This document shows positions 18,113-28,964 of a DNA stretch of 64,000 nucleotides, piece by piece. This DNA comes from Armillaria gallica. Lineage: Eukaryota > Basidiomycota > Agaricomycetes > Agaricales > Physalacriaceae. The notes beneath the pieces are model-generated. The model did not search any database, was not told the DNA's origin, and saw only the letters and a program-made list of their open reading frames with translations. Both the position numbers and the translations under genes were made by a program. The stretch's first letter is position 1. Each line of letters starts with the position of its first letter. Where the stretch lies: the NCBI GenBank assembly GCA_037576215.1, contig JBANDB010000011.1, positions 1,550,001-1,614,000 of the forward strand, in the 5' to 3' direction.

Positions 18113-19960
18113 TTAAGTCTTGCCTAGGCGTACTCTTGGAATTTCTGTCAGTTCGTCCGGCCTCCTGGTATGTTGGGTTGAGTCGTCCGGTCCCCCTAGC
18201 CAATCCCAGAGCTCATTTTGATCATACCACACTTTCTTGCCGGTCTCTTTGTCTGTGTATGACTGCCAGTCTGGTTGATATGTGTCAGTGTTAACCTTGT
18301 CGACATGTTCGGCAAGGAATTCTTCGACAAGTTCATCGGCATCCATGTCGTCCTCCCATACCCAGCTGTTTGATTCGGGTCCATAGCCCTTCCATTTGAC
18401 GAAGTAGTCTGTCGCCATTCTCGGTGGCTCTCCTCTCCTTCCTCGTACTCGTCGATGTCTGATGTCTAAGACTTTTTCGACTTTGTAGTGTTCTTCACCA
18501 TTTATAAGGTCTGGTGGCAGGGGAGGTGGTTGTTCCTGATTAGGGAATGCCGGAGGAGTGTATGGAGTGAGTAGCGACTCGTTGAAGGTCGGGTGAATTT
18601 TCCAGTTGACTGGTAGAGCAAGGGTATATGCTGAGGCACCTTTCTTGTCTTTGATTTCGAAAGGGCCCGTTCGTTTGTCATCAAGTTTTTTCTTTGGACA
18701 GGGAAGATGGAGATTGGATGTGTCGAGCCAGACCTTGTCGCCTACTTTGTACTCGATGGCTGGGCGCTTCGACTTGTCGTACTGCGCCTTCATCTGCAGC
18801 GCAGCCTTTTCGAGGGATTGTTTGGCAGTGGCATAGATCTCTTGCATCTTGGAGATGAAGGTGTTGGAGGCAGGGGTACGGAATGGTGCGGTGGTTTTTG
18901 TTCCTGGTAACACGTCGGGGTTATAGCCGTAGTTGACTTCGAATGGGCTTTTGCCGGTAGAGGAGTGTACTCGGTTGTTATGAGTGAATGCAGCAAGCGA
19001 GAGCCATTCCGCCCAATCGGTCTGGAGATGGTTGACAAACATGCGGAGGTATTTTTCAATTTCTTGATTAACCCTCTCAGTCTGTCCATCTGTTTGGGGG
19101 TGGTAGGCTGTTAAAGTGTTGCCCTTGATTTGCAGGAGGTCGTAAAGGTCTTTCATGAATTTGGATACAAATACTGTCCCCCTGTCTGAAATAACGACTT
19201 GGGGCATTCCGTGCTTGGCGTATACTTCGTCTCGTAAGATTTTTGCCCACCCTTCCGACGATAGCTCGGTGGAGCATGCGACTGGGATGATCTCCTTCAA
19301 GAAACGATCCACGATTACTAGGATGGTGTCGTGGCCATTGCTCTTGGGTAGCCCCGTTACCATGTCTACTGAGATGTGGGTCCACAGGCGAGAAGGTATT
19401 TCATTCAGGTGAAGTGGCACCGCCTTTGCTTGAGTGCTGCTTTTTGTGCGTTGACAAGTTTTGCAGGCTTGTACATAGGTTTCGACGTCCCTTTTCAATT
19501 TCGGCCACCAGAACTCTCGTAACATGAGCTCTTTGGTCTTTTCAATACCCGGGTGCCCAGCGGTAACATGATCATGGGATTGGGCGATAATTTCCCCTCG
19601 TAGTGCGTGATCTCGAGGAACGTAGATCCTGCCATCATACCAAATGAGTCCCTCCTTCATTTTCATGCCACGGTCATGGTTGACGGATCCGGTGACTGTG
19701 TTATCCCAGAGATGAACCTTCCTGGTGGCAGTTTGCACACACTGATGTGTCTCTTCGAGCATGGGCATAATCATGGCCCTGAAGTGCTCTGGAGACAGGA
19801 CTACAACTTGGTCATTGTCGCCCTGTCCTTGGTCGTGGTCCACCCGTCAGGAGAGTAGGTCAGCTTTCTTGTTGGTGGTTCCAGCTTTGTGATGGAGGGT
19901 GAAGTGGTATTCGGCTAGTTCAGTGATCCACTGGGCCTGTCATCGATTTACCTTCTGAGG
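18113..19960 (-). pseudogene. Family B end of RNase H, integrase and chromodomain
   Basis: The long open part is 19,843-18,113, ending at a TAA. Integrase zinc domain: HDHVTAGHPGIEKTKE and CKTCQRTK. Catalytic core: ISVDMVTGLPKSNGHD (first Asp), VVISDRGTVFVSKF (second Asp), YHPQTDGQTERVNQEIEK with the Glu. A GPY-type module follows (RTGPFEIKDK, HPTFNESLLTPY). The chromodomain is KVEKVLDIRHRRVRGRRGEP with DYFVKWKGYGPESNSWVWE. Upstream, three TGA codons near 19,961, 19,940 and 19,856 break RNase H at Arg positions of the homologous frame. The integrase and chromodomain themselves look intact. Confidence 0.92.
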
Positions 19961-21277
19961 CTTTCAGAAATACTGGAGGTTCTGATGATCTGTCCAGATC
20001 TCGAAGTCTTGATATGCGCCCATCAGATAATGTCTCCACTCCTCGAGTGCGAGCATTATCGCAAGGAGTTCCTTGTCGTAGATCTCATAGTTACGTTCCA
20101 TAACCGAGAGGGCCTTGGACAGGAATGAAATTGGCCTCCATTTGCCGTCTTGCTCCTGGGAAAGAACTGTGCCAATAGCTCCTTTGCTCATGTCTGCCTC
20201 TACTCTGAACTTCCCTTCGTTCGTTGGTATGGTGAGTATGACATCCTCGGCCAGTTGCTTTTTCAGCTGCTCGAAAGCCTCCTGCTGAGCCCTGCCCCAT
20301 TTCCAGGCATCATTACCTGTTAGCTGAGTCATGGGTTTCACAATCTTGCTATAGTCTTTTATGAAGTGTCGATAGAAGTTCATGAATCCCAGGAATGACT
20401 GCAGTTCCTTCTTCTTGGTCAGTACCGGCCAGTCGAGGATGCCTTTGATCTTGACGGGGTCCATCCGGATGCTGCCTTCGCTGATAATGACGCCTAGGTA
20501 CTCCGTTTCGAGGACTTTGAACTCGCATTTCTCAGCTTTAAGGAACAATTTGTGTCTCTGTAGAGTCGCTAGCACTTCGTGTGTGATCCGACGGTGCTCC
20601 TCTTTGGTTTTGGACATAATGAGGATGTCGTCAAGATAGATGGTAACTTTTCCAGATGCGATGAGGTCTTTGAAAATGTTGTTCATCATCCATTGGAAGG
20701 TGGCAGGCGAGTTGGTGAGTCCAAAGAACATAACTGTCGGCTCGTATAAGCCGCGGTTGGTTCTGAAGGCTGCCTTCCATTCATCTCCCATTTTGATATG
20801 TACATTATTATACCCCCATCGAATGTCCAGTTTGGAGAAATACTTGGCACCATGCAGCTTATCCATAAGTTCCGAGATTAGAGGAAGCAGGTATCAATTT
20901 TTGATCGTCATTTCATTAAGCTTCCGATAATCCTGAACAGGTCTTAGCTTCCCATCTTTCTTCTTGACAAAGAAGAATGGGGACGCCATGGGTGATTTGG
21001 AAGGTCGTATCCTTCCGCTGGCTAGATTCTCATCCAGGAACTTGTCCAACTCCTCCTGTTCTTCTCGGTTGAGTGGATAGACCTTGCAGTCCAGATTGGC
21101 ATTAGCGTTTGGAATAAGCTCGATGGTGTGGTCCCATGGTTTCAGCTCTGGGAGTTCATCAAAGCTTTCCTTATCGAATAAGTCTTTGAAGTCTCGGCAC
21201 TATTCAGGAACCATTTCTTCGAATGTTTTGGCTTTCTTGTCTGCGTTTGCCTTAGCTGCTAAGTCGTTTGCTATGTG
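19961..21277 (-). pseudogene. Family B reverse transcriptase and RNase H
   Basis: Same frame as the integrase. Motifs in order: [38 protein letters not shown] (first Asp), MFFGLTNSPATFQWMMN, VTIYLDDILIMSK (catalytic YLDD, near 20,640), TEYLGVIISEGSIRMDPVK, LQSFLGFMNFYRHF, then RNase H FRVEADMSKGAIGTVLSQEQ and EIYDKELLAIMLALEEW. Interruptions are a TAG near 21,200 and a TGA near 20,895 (KN-stop-YLLPLIS), plus the TGA at 19,961. The family A frame has the same domain order and very similar motifs. Confidence 0.92.
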
Positions 21278-22948
21278 TCACATTGCCCTGATGCGAATGG
21301 CTTCTTCGAAGTTTATAGCAAGGATGGTATCGCCCTCTTCAAGTTCCTCGTCCCACTTGTCGTACGGATCTGCATCTGATAAGGGAATTGGGGTGTGGCG
21401 ACACTGGCATCGAGCGAAGATCATCTTCCCAGTCTGCCAATTGATCAGCGGGTTGTGCCTTACTAACCAATCATGCCCGAGAAAGATGTCCCGATCTTTT
21501 AGGTTGGTGATAGCCAAGTCTATGCTTTCGGTGTGATCCCCAATGATGATGCATAACTGCGCAAAAGCGGTGATTTGTCCTGCGCTATTCTTTGATCCAT
21601 CCGCATTATACACAGTGATAGGCACTGCCGTTGCTCACATGGGGATATTATGTTTTTTGACAAAGGCTTGGTCGATGGCGCTACTAGTACAGCCGCTGTC
21701 AATCAGGGCGGAGGTAAAGCGGGTGTGGCTTCCCGGTATCTCAACCTGGACGTTGGCTGTTAGGGCCTTTCCTCCTCCGCTTACTCGGCAGATGTAGCGC
21801 CTGGGTTGTCGGAGTTCGTCCATCCACTCCAGTGCGTTGATGCGCATGGTTTTCCTCAAGCCGTCAATCATTTCGTCAACTACCTCCTCAACTCTCGTCT
21901 TATGGATCCAGTTCTTTAGGATCGCCCTCGCCTCTGACTTGGTTTTTGCCTCCTTGATGCCTCGTAACGTCCATTCTGCTTCAAATGGTTTGAGCCATGG
22001 GGGTGGGACCTTCTCAGTCTTCATGCTGGAACCTGACGGTTTGGCTACTGTCGACTGGGTCGCCTCAGGCACTACAGGGGGCTTCTGGTTAGCTTTTTTA
22101 CTCAGCCAGAAGCTAGTATCATCTTCGTCATCGAGAACCTCCTCAACTTGTACTGGACACCCCCTATTCACCGCCTGGGCGCTAGCGGCTTCCCCCCGTT
22201 CATCGGCTGCATGGTATTCCTCTGAGTCATATCCTGAGGAGTCACGTCTTGAGGATTCTTGCCACTCCTTGGCGGGATGCGGGGTACATATCTGCTCTTG
22301 ATCTCCCTGAGTGAGGCGTGGGGTGCGTTTCTCAGAGGGGTCACCACTGGCGACAGGCTCGACTTGTACCGAATGAATGGTTTTACTAGTTTTGCTGGTT
22401 CCCTCCGAGCCCACAGGGTCCCCCGTTGCTTTCGGCGCCTTGTTATCTGTAACTACTCCCTTGGTTGTGATCGGAGTCCTCTCCTCCGACAACCATGCAC
22501 AGCCCTCCGTCGACAGGGGAGACAGTGTTACAGTATTGGTCTCTGATTCCCCAATGGACAAGGGAACCCTGTCAACAGATGGGGTTGCTTCGTCAGAGTC
22601 TGAGTGAAACTCTCGCTCTGCCCCACCTGGTCGTGCATTCGTCACTGTGGCCGTCCCACTAGGAGAGGGCCTTGACTGGTGCGGCACCATTACGGTGGGT
22701 GACACTATGGTAGGTGCCTTTTCATCTGCTGCTTTCGCTTGTAATGAGTTACTTGCCGGACGTTTAGCTGGTTGTGCAGTCCTGGGGTCAGCGGCCCCCA
22801 CCATCTGTTTCGATTCTTTCTTGGTTTCGTTCTCTGTAGTGAAGTCGTAAAATGGTATATTCAAATGCGTATTGACAACTACAGAAGTACTATGAGTATT
22901 ACAAGCAGGCGACGAGGGCACACCCGATGAAACCAAGTCCTTAGCCAA
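21278..22948 (-). pseudogene. Family B Gag-Pol linker and aspartic protease
   Basis: The frame from about 22,948 is Ser/Thr/Pro/acidic-rich for about 280 codons. It is followed by a conserved block (PPPWLKPFEAEWTLRGIKEA, RAILKNWIHKTRVEEVVDEM) and the protease core TSALIDSGCTSSAID with the catalytic D-S-G. A TGA at 21,635 separates it from ITVYNADGSKNSAGQI and LGHDWLVRHNPLINWQTGKM, and a TGA at 21,278 ends the piece. Both stops fall where an Arg is likely. The corresponding part of A is at 28,965-30,734. Confidence 0.85.
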
Positions 22949-24363
22949 GCCAGTCGAATTGTTTACTGCTCGGCTCCGTCTTTTACCTCCTCAACCTTTG
23001 AGTCTGTTTTTTCCTTCGTTGCTACATGGTCCCAGTAGTAGTCGAGGCGTCGTAGTGCCTCCTCCTTCATCTTTGGCAATTTGGGGCAATCTCATTTGAA
23101 ATGTCTGATCTGGCCGCATCGGAAGCATTTTGCCTTTGCGCGTACTGCGTCGATATCCATGGGCTTGCCCACTCCTCCATACATTGTGCCAGTTCCCGTC
23201 TGCCTTTCCGGGACACTGTTCTGCTGCAGCCGATTACCCCTTGTTGTCAGGGTTGTATTCGTCTTTACCTGCTGCTTCCAATCCGCTACTTTGGCTCCCC
23301 CTTGTTCAGCCTTCCGCGTTCTCCAATTGTAGTTGATCCGAAGTATGCGCCGTTTCCACTCTTAGTAGTTTGTTGGGAGTTCACCGTCTGTGGCATAGAT
23401 GATGTCTTTGGTCGTCGAGCGGCATGCTTTCTTGATCTGGTTTACCATCATCGTGTCAACTCCAATGACTCCTGCTTTGAATGCCAGCGATTCAAATTGT
23501 TGGAAGAACAGGTCGCCGTCAGGGAAATTCTTCTGCTGGAGCCTTTCCCACTGCGCGAGCTTGATCTCAGTGTTGGCATCCTTCCAAAAGCGTCGTTGGA
23601 CTTCCTCCATGAATTGTTCGTACACCAGATAGAGCTGGTCCCCGTCACTGTTTCTTCCTAGCTCTCGCGCACACAGCTCCCACCAGGTTTGGGCTTCTTT
23701 GCCAAATCGTGAGGTGCAGAAGATGACCTTGTGGGGGTGGTGATGGAAGTGCACGTTGAATACCGAGAAGTACATGTCGCATTGCGAGAAGAATCGAGCA
23801 ATGTCATTTGAGTCGCCGTTGAAGTTTTCGGGTACTTTGACCATCTCGGGCCTCAGTGTCGCCCAGGGTCCCTGGTTATCTTCAGCAAGGGTCCAGGGTG
23901 CAGGAGGATCTGGTGGTCCTGGCAGTGTGGGGAATCGGGGTGGTGCCCATCGCTGGGGTACGATAGGCAGGGGCTGCAGTGGTCCAGATGAGGGTTGCGG
24001 CTTGCTCGGTGGTTGAGGCGCGTTCGAGGGTCCCGCACCCTCATCAGCATTGGCGGCGGCAAAAAGTCTAGGCTGCCCTTGGGTGCCTGGTGGTCCATAT
24101 CCTCAGGGGTAGGCATAGCTTGGTGCCGCGGCAGCATAGCCCGGTTGCCACCTTGGGTAGTCAGGCATGACAACCCACGGTGGCAGTACCGGGGGTTCAT
24201 CATCCATTGGTTCTGGCGTGTACGTTACCAGTGGTAGGTCGATCTGGGGGCGTTGGTACCTGGCTGGTACTTCAGCATGGCGGTCCTGGTGGATCATGTT
24301 GTAGGCAACACAGGCAAAATAAGCGGCTTCTTCCTTTAATATATAACTACCCATAATAGGCAT
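22949..24363 (-). pseudogene. Family B Gag with zinc knuckle
   Basis: Gag core in one frame: EEAAYFACVAYNMIHQD, the Pro-rich PPVLPPWV, then FNGDSNDIARFFSQCDMYFS, HHPHKVIFCTSRFGKEAQ, WWELCARELG and FWKDANTEIKLAQWERL. The CCHC knuckle CFRCGQIRHFK-stop-DC is near 23,100. A one-base shift near 24,360 separates this frame from its N-terminal part (ITIARALYLLSMGKLVQVPT, LFEHFRQELLADRDWALTP), which is read in the adjacent frame at 24,820-24,347. Two further stops lie between the knuckle and the linker. Confidence 0.82.
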
Positions 24364-24425
24364 AATCTCTCCCAGCCGGTGTCAAGGCCCAATCTCGATC
24401 TGCTAGTAATTCTTGCCTAAAATGC

Positions 24426-25679
24426 TCAAAGAGCTCTTCCAGGGATGCAGCAAGGAGGATGGTGGGGACCTGAACCAGTTTGCCCATTGACAGGAGGTAC
24501 AGTGCTCGGGCGATGGTTATCGGGGTGGTTGGCAGGGGGAGTGTTCGGGACCTTGGGGGTTGGGACGGGGCTCGGGGAAGGGCTCCTTCCTCTGACGCTG
24601 TTGACATGCTCCTCGATGGGGAGTATCTTGGTTCTGGAGCTACTGGCGGTGTGGTATACTGTCTCTCCCCAGTCATCGATGCTGGGGTAGTCGCTTGCCT
24701 CAATCCCTTCTGCCTCATCATTGATTCTTCTGAACTCCGCCGCTCGCTCTGCCTCTGCTCTTCGCCTTTCGTGGTTGTACCAGTTGAGTCCCTGCTCGTC
24801 GACCTGATAGCATGGGTCAAGCTCCTGCACGATGTCGACTGCTAACCTTGGCAGCTCCCTCCTTCGCCTTGGGATGGCGAGCCTGTTTGAGGCCTCTGGG
24901 GCTCCCTGTGAGGGGAACTCGGGTGTCGAAGACTGTTCGATGGAGACCGGGGGAGTGGGAGATCGTGTCGTGATTCGTACCAGGGTATCCCAGTAGTGAG
25001 GGATGGCATAGGGATTTGGGTGGTAGGGGAAGAAGGCAGTAAGGGGGAGGTTGAGGTTGTCCCAGACGAGGTCAAGCTCCAAAGTGGAACTGACATGAAT
25101 CTCGTAGGGGTCTGGGGCAGCTGCTGGTACTCTGCTACCCCCAGGATGACTGCTGGCAGGTTGCTCTGCAGCTGGGGATGCGCTAGGGCCTGTTCGCCCC
25201 AAGCCGAGTCGAATGAGGTACCTTGCCAGGTCTGCGGCGGTAGGAACGTCTCATGTTGCTGGATGGGGAGTAGCGCCGGCAGACTGGTGAGGGGAAGGTG
25301 GGTTGGTAGAAAGGTTGATAAAGGGGAGCCTTGCTCCGGGAGTACCTCCATTGCTTCCTTCCTGAACGCTGACCTCCATCTCCCCAGGAATGTCTTCTTC
25401 GTCTCTCCTGTTGAGGCTAGAGTGCTTGTCGATGGCTGGGGCTCGTGGCGGTAAGGGTGGGTAGAAGTGTGCCGGTGGTGGCTGCTGTGGGAGGACATAG
25501 TTTAGAGGTGGTGGGGGGTATTGAATCCTTCTGTTGTATCTGTGATGAGTTGTCCTTTGGTAGTGTATAATAGCCAATATGAGCATGGCTGAGAAAAAAG
25601 CTAGTCCAACACCGAGGTATACTGCAGATAGTAGGATCTCGAGTGTCGTCGACATCTGTAGGCTCTGGTCAAGGAGCAA
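24426..25679 (-). pseudogene. Family B ORF1: N-terminal transmembrane, Pro-rich protein
   Basis: One frame of about 418 codons from ATG 25,679, seven bases inside the primer-binding site, to TGA 24,426. It has a single internal TGA at 25,251 that may replace Arg. Residues about 14-38 are a hydrophobic helix (ILLSAVYLGVGLAFFSAMLI) followed by basic residues. Then come Pro-rich tracts, the island LDLVWDNLNLPLTAFFPYHP also seen in family C, a charged helix (WYNHERRRAEAERAAEFRRI), an acidic stretch and a Ser/Pro-rich end. It overlaps gag in another frame. The function is unknown; I infer a membrane-associated accessory or Gag-leader protein. Confidence 0.72.
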
Positions 25680-25685
25680 AGGGTA

Positions 25686-25699
25686 AGCTTCGAGCTAAT
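25686..25699 (-). promoter_or_regulatory. Primer-binding site of family B, self-priming type
   Basis: ATTAGCTCGAAGCT in element sense, just inside the 5' LTR. Thirteen bases pair with AGCTTCGAGCTAA in the LTR (25,846-25,858). Families A and C have T-A at the position where B has C-G, a compensatory change. Confidence 0.7.
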
Positions 25700-26122
25700 T
25701 ATTAAACCCAAACTCCTATCAAGGGTAAACAACGGCTGTCTCGCGTTCGGGCAGTCACTGATGAGTCCCTTAAACAATAGGCATCAAGGCTAAGTCCTTA
25801 GCTGTCAGCTGCGAAATTAAGCAATAGTTTTAGTATAGATTAAAGTTAGCTCGAAGCTGGGGTACATACAGTGAGAGCTACTACTTAAGTATTCAAAGTG
25901 AGGGTTCTAATAATAGACCATGTAAGAAAGATAAAGTTCATGAACATGTGACATTGGAGCGAGAATGTATGAGCACATGATAGCGAAGCGATATGGTGCA
26001 ACAACGAAGTGATAACATGGGAATGTTGTCTTGTAGCTCTGTCACTCCTGTGATCAGCGGCCCGGTCAGTCCAGTTTCCCATGATAAGATAAGATAAGGC
26101 AAAAAATGAATAAATCATAACA
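25700..26122 (-). repeat. 5' LTR of family B (423 bp)
   Basis: Intact copy. In element sense it starts TGTTATGATTTATTC and ends GGGTTTAATA. GATAAG is present three times at 26,083-26,098. The position of the TATA box in A and C holds a degenerate TACTTAAG. It is flanked by the ACCAC duplication. Confidence 0.93.
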
Positions 26123-26127
26123 ACCAC

Positions 26128-27592
26128 CCTACCAACCCGACCTGGACCACTACTCGGTCCCTCAACCCAGCAATTACAACCCTCCGCCACAAGGACCCAT
26201 GGGACTTTGGCCAATCGACGATGCCCCCACCTTCACAGGCATAAAACCGATCCCTCTCCAACTCCTGGACTCCTTTGAAGGAGACCACAACGATATTGAC
26301 CACTTCATCGGAGATTGTCTCATCTACTTCGAGACATTCTGACACCAGTTCAGGGGAATATCATTGCTGACAGTCCCCTTCACTACATCCCTCTTCAAAG
26401 GGCATGTGTGAAGCTGGTGGACCCATCGACGACAGGAGCTCTGGACCAACAACCCCAGAGACCCTGAACCACCACGCTACCGATATCTCCACTGGGACGA
26501 TTTTGTCAGGGAAATCAACCAGCAATTCAGTGACCCCACCATCGAAGAAGTGCATGAGAAGCGCATGAAGGAGTTGTGCATGGGAGGACAGCCGGCAATG
26601 GTCTACTTCCAAGAACTGGAGCAGGAGGCCAAGCTGGCAGGAAGGTGCAACAACGAAACCAAACGAGGCACCTTGGTGATGGCAGTGTGAATGGGAGTAC
26701 CACACTCCTACACCTCCTTCATTGCCAACATCAGAGTCAGCGTCCCACAAAACTATCAAGAATGGAAGGAGCAGATCCTCCTCATGTATGAGGAACGCCA
26801 GCGCCGCCTTGTCTACGAACAGGCCCATGGAGTGGAACACCAAGACTCAAAGAAGCCCCAGGGGAACCAGAGACAGATTACCACCACCAGTAGCAAGAAT
26901 GCTACAGGTGGTGCGACAAGTTCCTCGGCAAGCAAGGGTACTGGTGGTGACAAGGGCAGGGACTCCAGCAGACGATGGGTAGTGACGAAGGGAACGACAT
27001 ACAGCAGAGCAGGACAACCAATGGAGATCGACACAGTGAAGAAGAAGCAGAGAGCAGAAGGGAGGTGTTTCTGATGCGACAAGAAGGGACACCTCAGCAA
27101 GGATTGCCCCCACAAGGGGCAGAAGCGAGAGGTACATGCACTGGAGGCGGCAGTCGAGCCACTCTCCATGGACACCAAGATCGAGAAGGTAAAAGAGTAG
27201 GTCATTGAGCGTTCAATTCCACTGTGACGACCAAGGACTTACATACGGGTGCACGCCCTCTTCCCACTGGACGGTCTGATTCTTCCTTTTTACATACAGA
27301 CATTTTTACTATGCATTCAGCTATACCCCAGTCCCCACATGCAGGGCTGGTTTCTACTACGACTTCTAAAGATATGGACAATACACAGCCTACATGCCAC
27401 TTACTGACTTCTACCCATGCACCAGTACCAGAATCGAACTGATACAATGCCCTTTGGGGCATGACTAATGAATTTCTAGAAAACCCAACTCCCCCAGAAG
27501 TGGGGATAGCTGTGGGCCCCTCAACACATGCCAAAGTGGGGGAAATCTCAGCAACACGACTGGCTAAGCAGCGGGCAAGTAACTCATCACGA
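26128..27592 (+). pseudogene. Family A gag, main part
   Basis: Coding resumes after B. The Gag core is FEGDHNDIDHFIGDCLIYFE, HWDDFVREINQQFSDPTIEE, GGQPAMVYFQELEQEAKLAG and WKEQILLMYEERQRRLVYE. The zinc knuckle at about 27,064-27,110 reads C-F-stop-C-D-K-K-G-H-L-S-K-D-C, with TGA at the spot that is Arg in family B. Other TGA codons sit near 26,339, 26,409 and 26,688. The frame ends in a linker (RLAKQRASNSSR) that aligns with family B and is interrupted by the ACTAGT-rich insertion. Confidence 0.8.
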
Positions 27593-28962
27593 TGATACGC
27601 CGTCTACACATTCACACCTAGATTTTGCGATTTTATAATAATACTATTGCATATCTACCTTACATTAGTGATACTTAGAGGACTATAGCTGAGGCTTTGA
27701 GCTGATAGTTAGACTAGTATGCGACTAGTAGAGCCAGGACTTAGATGCGATACAACTAGTGGGTTTAATCTACCAGCTGGCCATACTAGTGACTTGAATG
27801 CTAGTGGGGCTAAATAAATATGGCCACTAGCGGACAAGTAACGCAACTAGCGCATCCAACAAGAGGCAGAGGACACAAATCTCATGAAGTTCAGCCACTA
27901 GCAGACCAATCTGGGCACAAACACCTAAGTCAGATTAACTAGTCACGTGGCAATCTCGAAGCAGGACTTAGAAATGAATTAGCAACAGATTAACCTTGCG
28001 GGAGATCCAACTAGCGTGATACAGATCTATTATGATCGGGACTAGTATAGCCGGGCTGCACCTTCGATCACAGTCAACAGCTGCTACAGGCACATTCACC
28101 GGCCTAGTCATTTATCCTTGACACTAATGGAGCACTGCTGTGCCAAGGGTATGGAATACCACCGCTAGTGGAGCTCCTAGGCTCACTAGTCAGCAAGCGA
28201 CCGTTTCTAGACTGACTATTGTGTGATTATTCACTATTATTCGTGACTAGCCAAGAAATCCTTATCAATAATACCCCTCTAGTCAGTTATTTATATCTCA
28301 ATTGTACCTTGTTTGTCAGTATATAAGTAGTAGAATAGGCACATGTGTGGCTTAAGCAAGCCATCCCCACAATTGTGACCTACTAGTCAGTATCTAGTGC
28401 CCCAATTAAAGGCTTTTGTGCTTAACCTCAATGAAGCGGCTACTAGTCGCTAAGTTACCCATAGCACTGAGTGAATAGAAGTGTCTTAGAGCAATCTTTT
28501 GTGTCCTGCAAAGGCCAAGAGTGTTTTGAAGTTAGTTCAAGCAAGTTCTCAAAGTTTAAAGTATTATTCTTAGGCCAAGAGCACCACTAGTCTGCCTAGA
28601 AAGCAACTAGTCAAGTGTTTATTCACTTGTAAGACATTATAGGGCCAAGAGAGCCACTAGTTCGAAGCAGTCCCAGTCAGAGTGAGCGCAGTAGCTCAAG
28701 TGAAGTCACTATTCATTCAATTGTGTCTTACCAACCCCGCTAGTGTGAGTAGTATGCTTGTATAGCTCACTAGTAACGAAATAAAATGTCTTTAAACAAC
28801 TTTCCTTGATTATTGAAGTCTGCAGAGTGCTTCTATCATACTCGAAACGCCCGAATTCAATACATTGGTGATAAGTGTAGAGTTAGTGATTGGTTTAGTG
28901 TTGTTGGTGTTCATTGCCAGCCTCTAGTCTATTTGCCACTCGCCGTTACCGAGCACATCAAT
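27593..28962. mobile_element. ACTAGT-rich 1.37-kb insertion, possibly a solo LTR
   Basis: The gag-protease linker of family A is interrupted here: RLAKQRASNSSR on the left rejoins AKAPARKSPTIATPIIM on the right in homology to B. Candidate duplicated bases are GATGA (27,591-27,595) and AATGA (28,960-28,964). Inside are at least 13 ACTAGT hexamers and about a dozen close variants, a TATATAAG at about 28,320 and AATAAA at about 28,780, but no coding frame. TATA plus polyadenylation signals favour an LTR. Terminal repeats and exact ends are not clear. Confidence 0.6.
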
Positions 28963-28964
28963 GA

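Larger units (their letters stand above)
15881..26122 (-). mobile_element. Ty3/gypsy chromovirus, family B, inserted in A
   Basis: Minus-strand element with its 5' LTR at 25,700-26,122 and its 3' LTR at 15,881-18,077, the latter split by a DNA element. ACCAC duplications lie at 15,876-15,880 and 26,123-26,127. The interior carries ORF1, gag, and a pol frame in one phase from about 22,948 to 18,113. Removing the DNA element gives about 8.5 kb. The LTRs differ at about 20 positions, all transitions. Only stop codons and a gag frameshift break the proteins, so it is younger than A. Confidence 0.95.

Noticed and set aside
21837..22301. 154-codon plus-strand frame inside family B
   Set aside because: Antisense of the Gag-Pol linker, with no start context or motif.
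27593..28962. CRISPR-like array because of the repeated ACTAGT
   Set aside because: The repeats are six bases, irregularly spaced, and the genome is eukaryotic.
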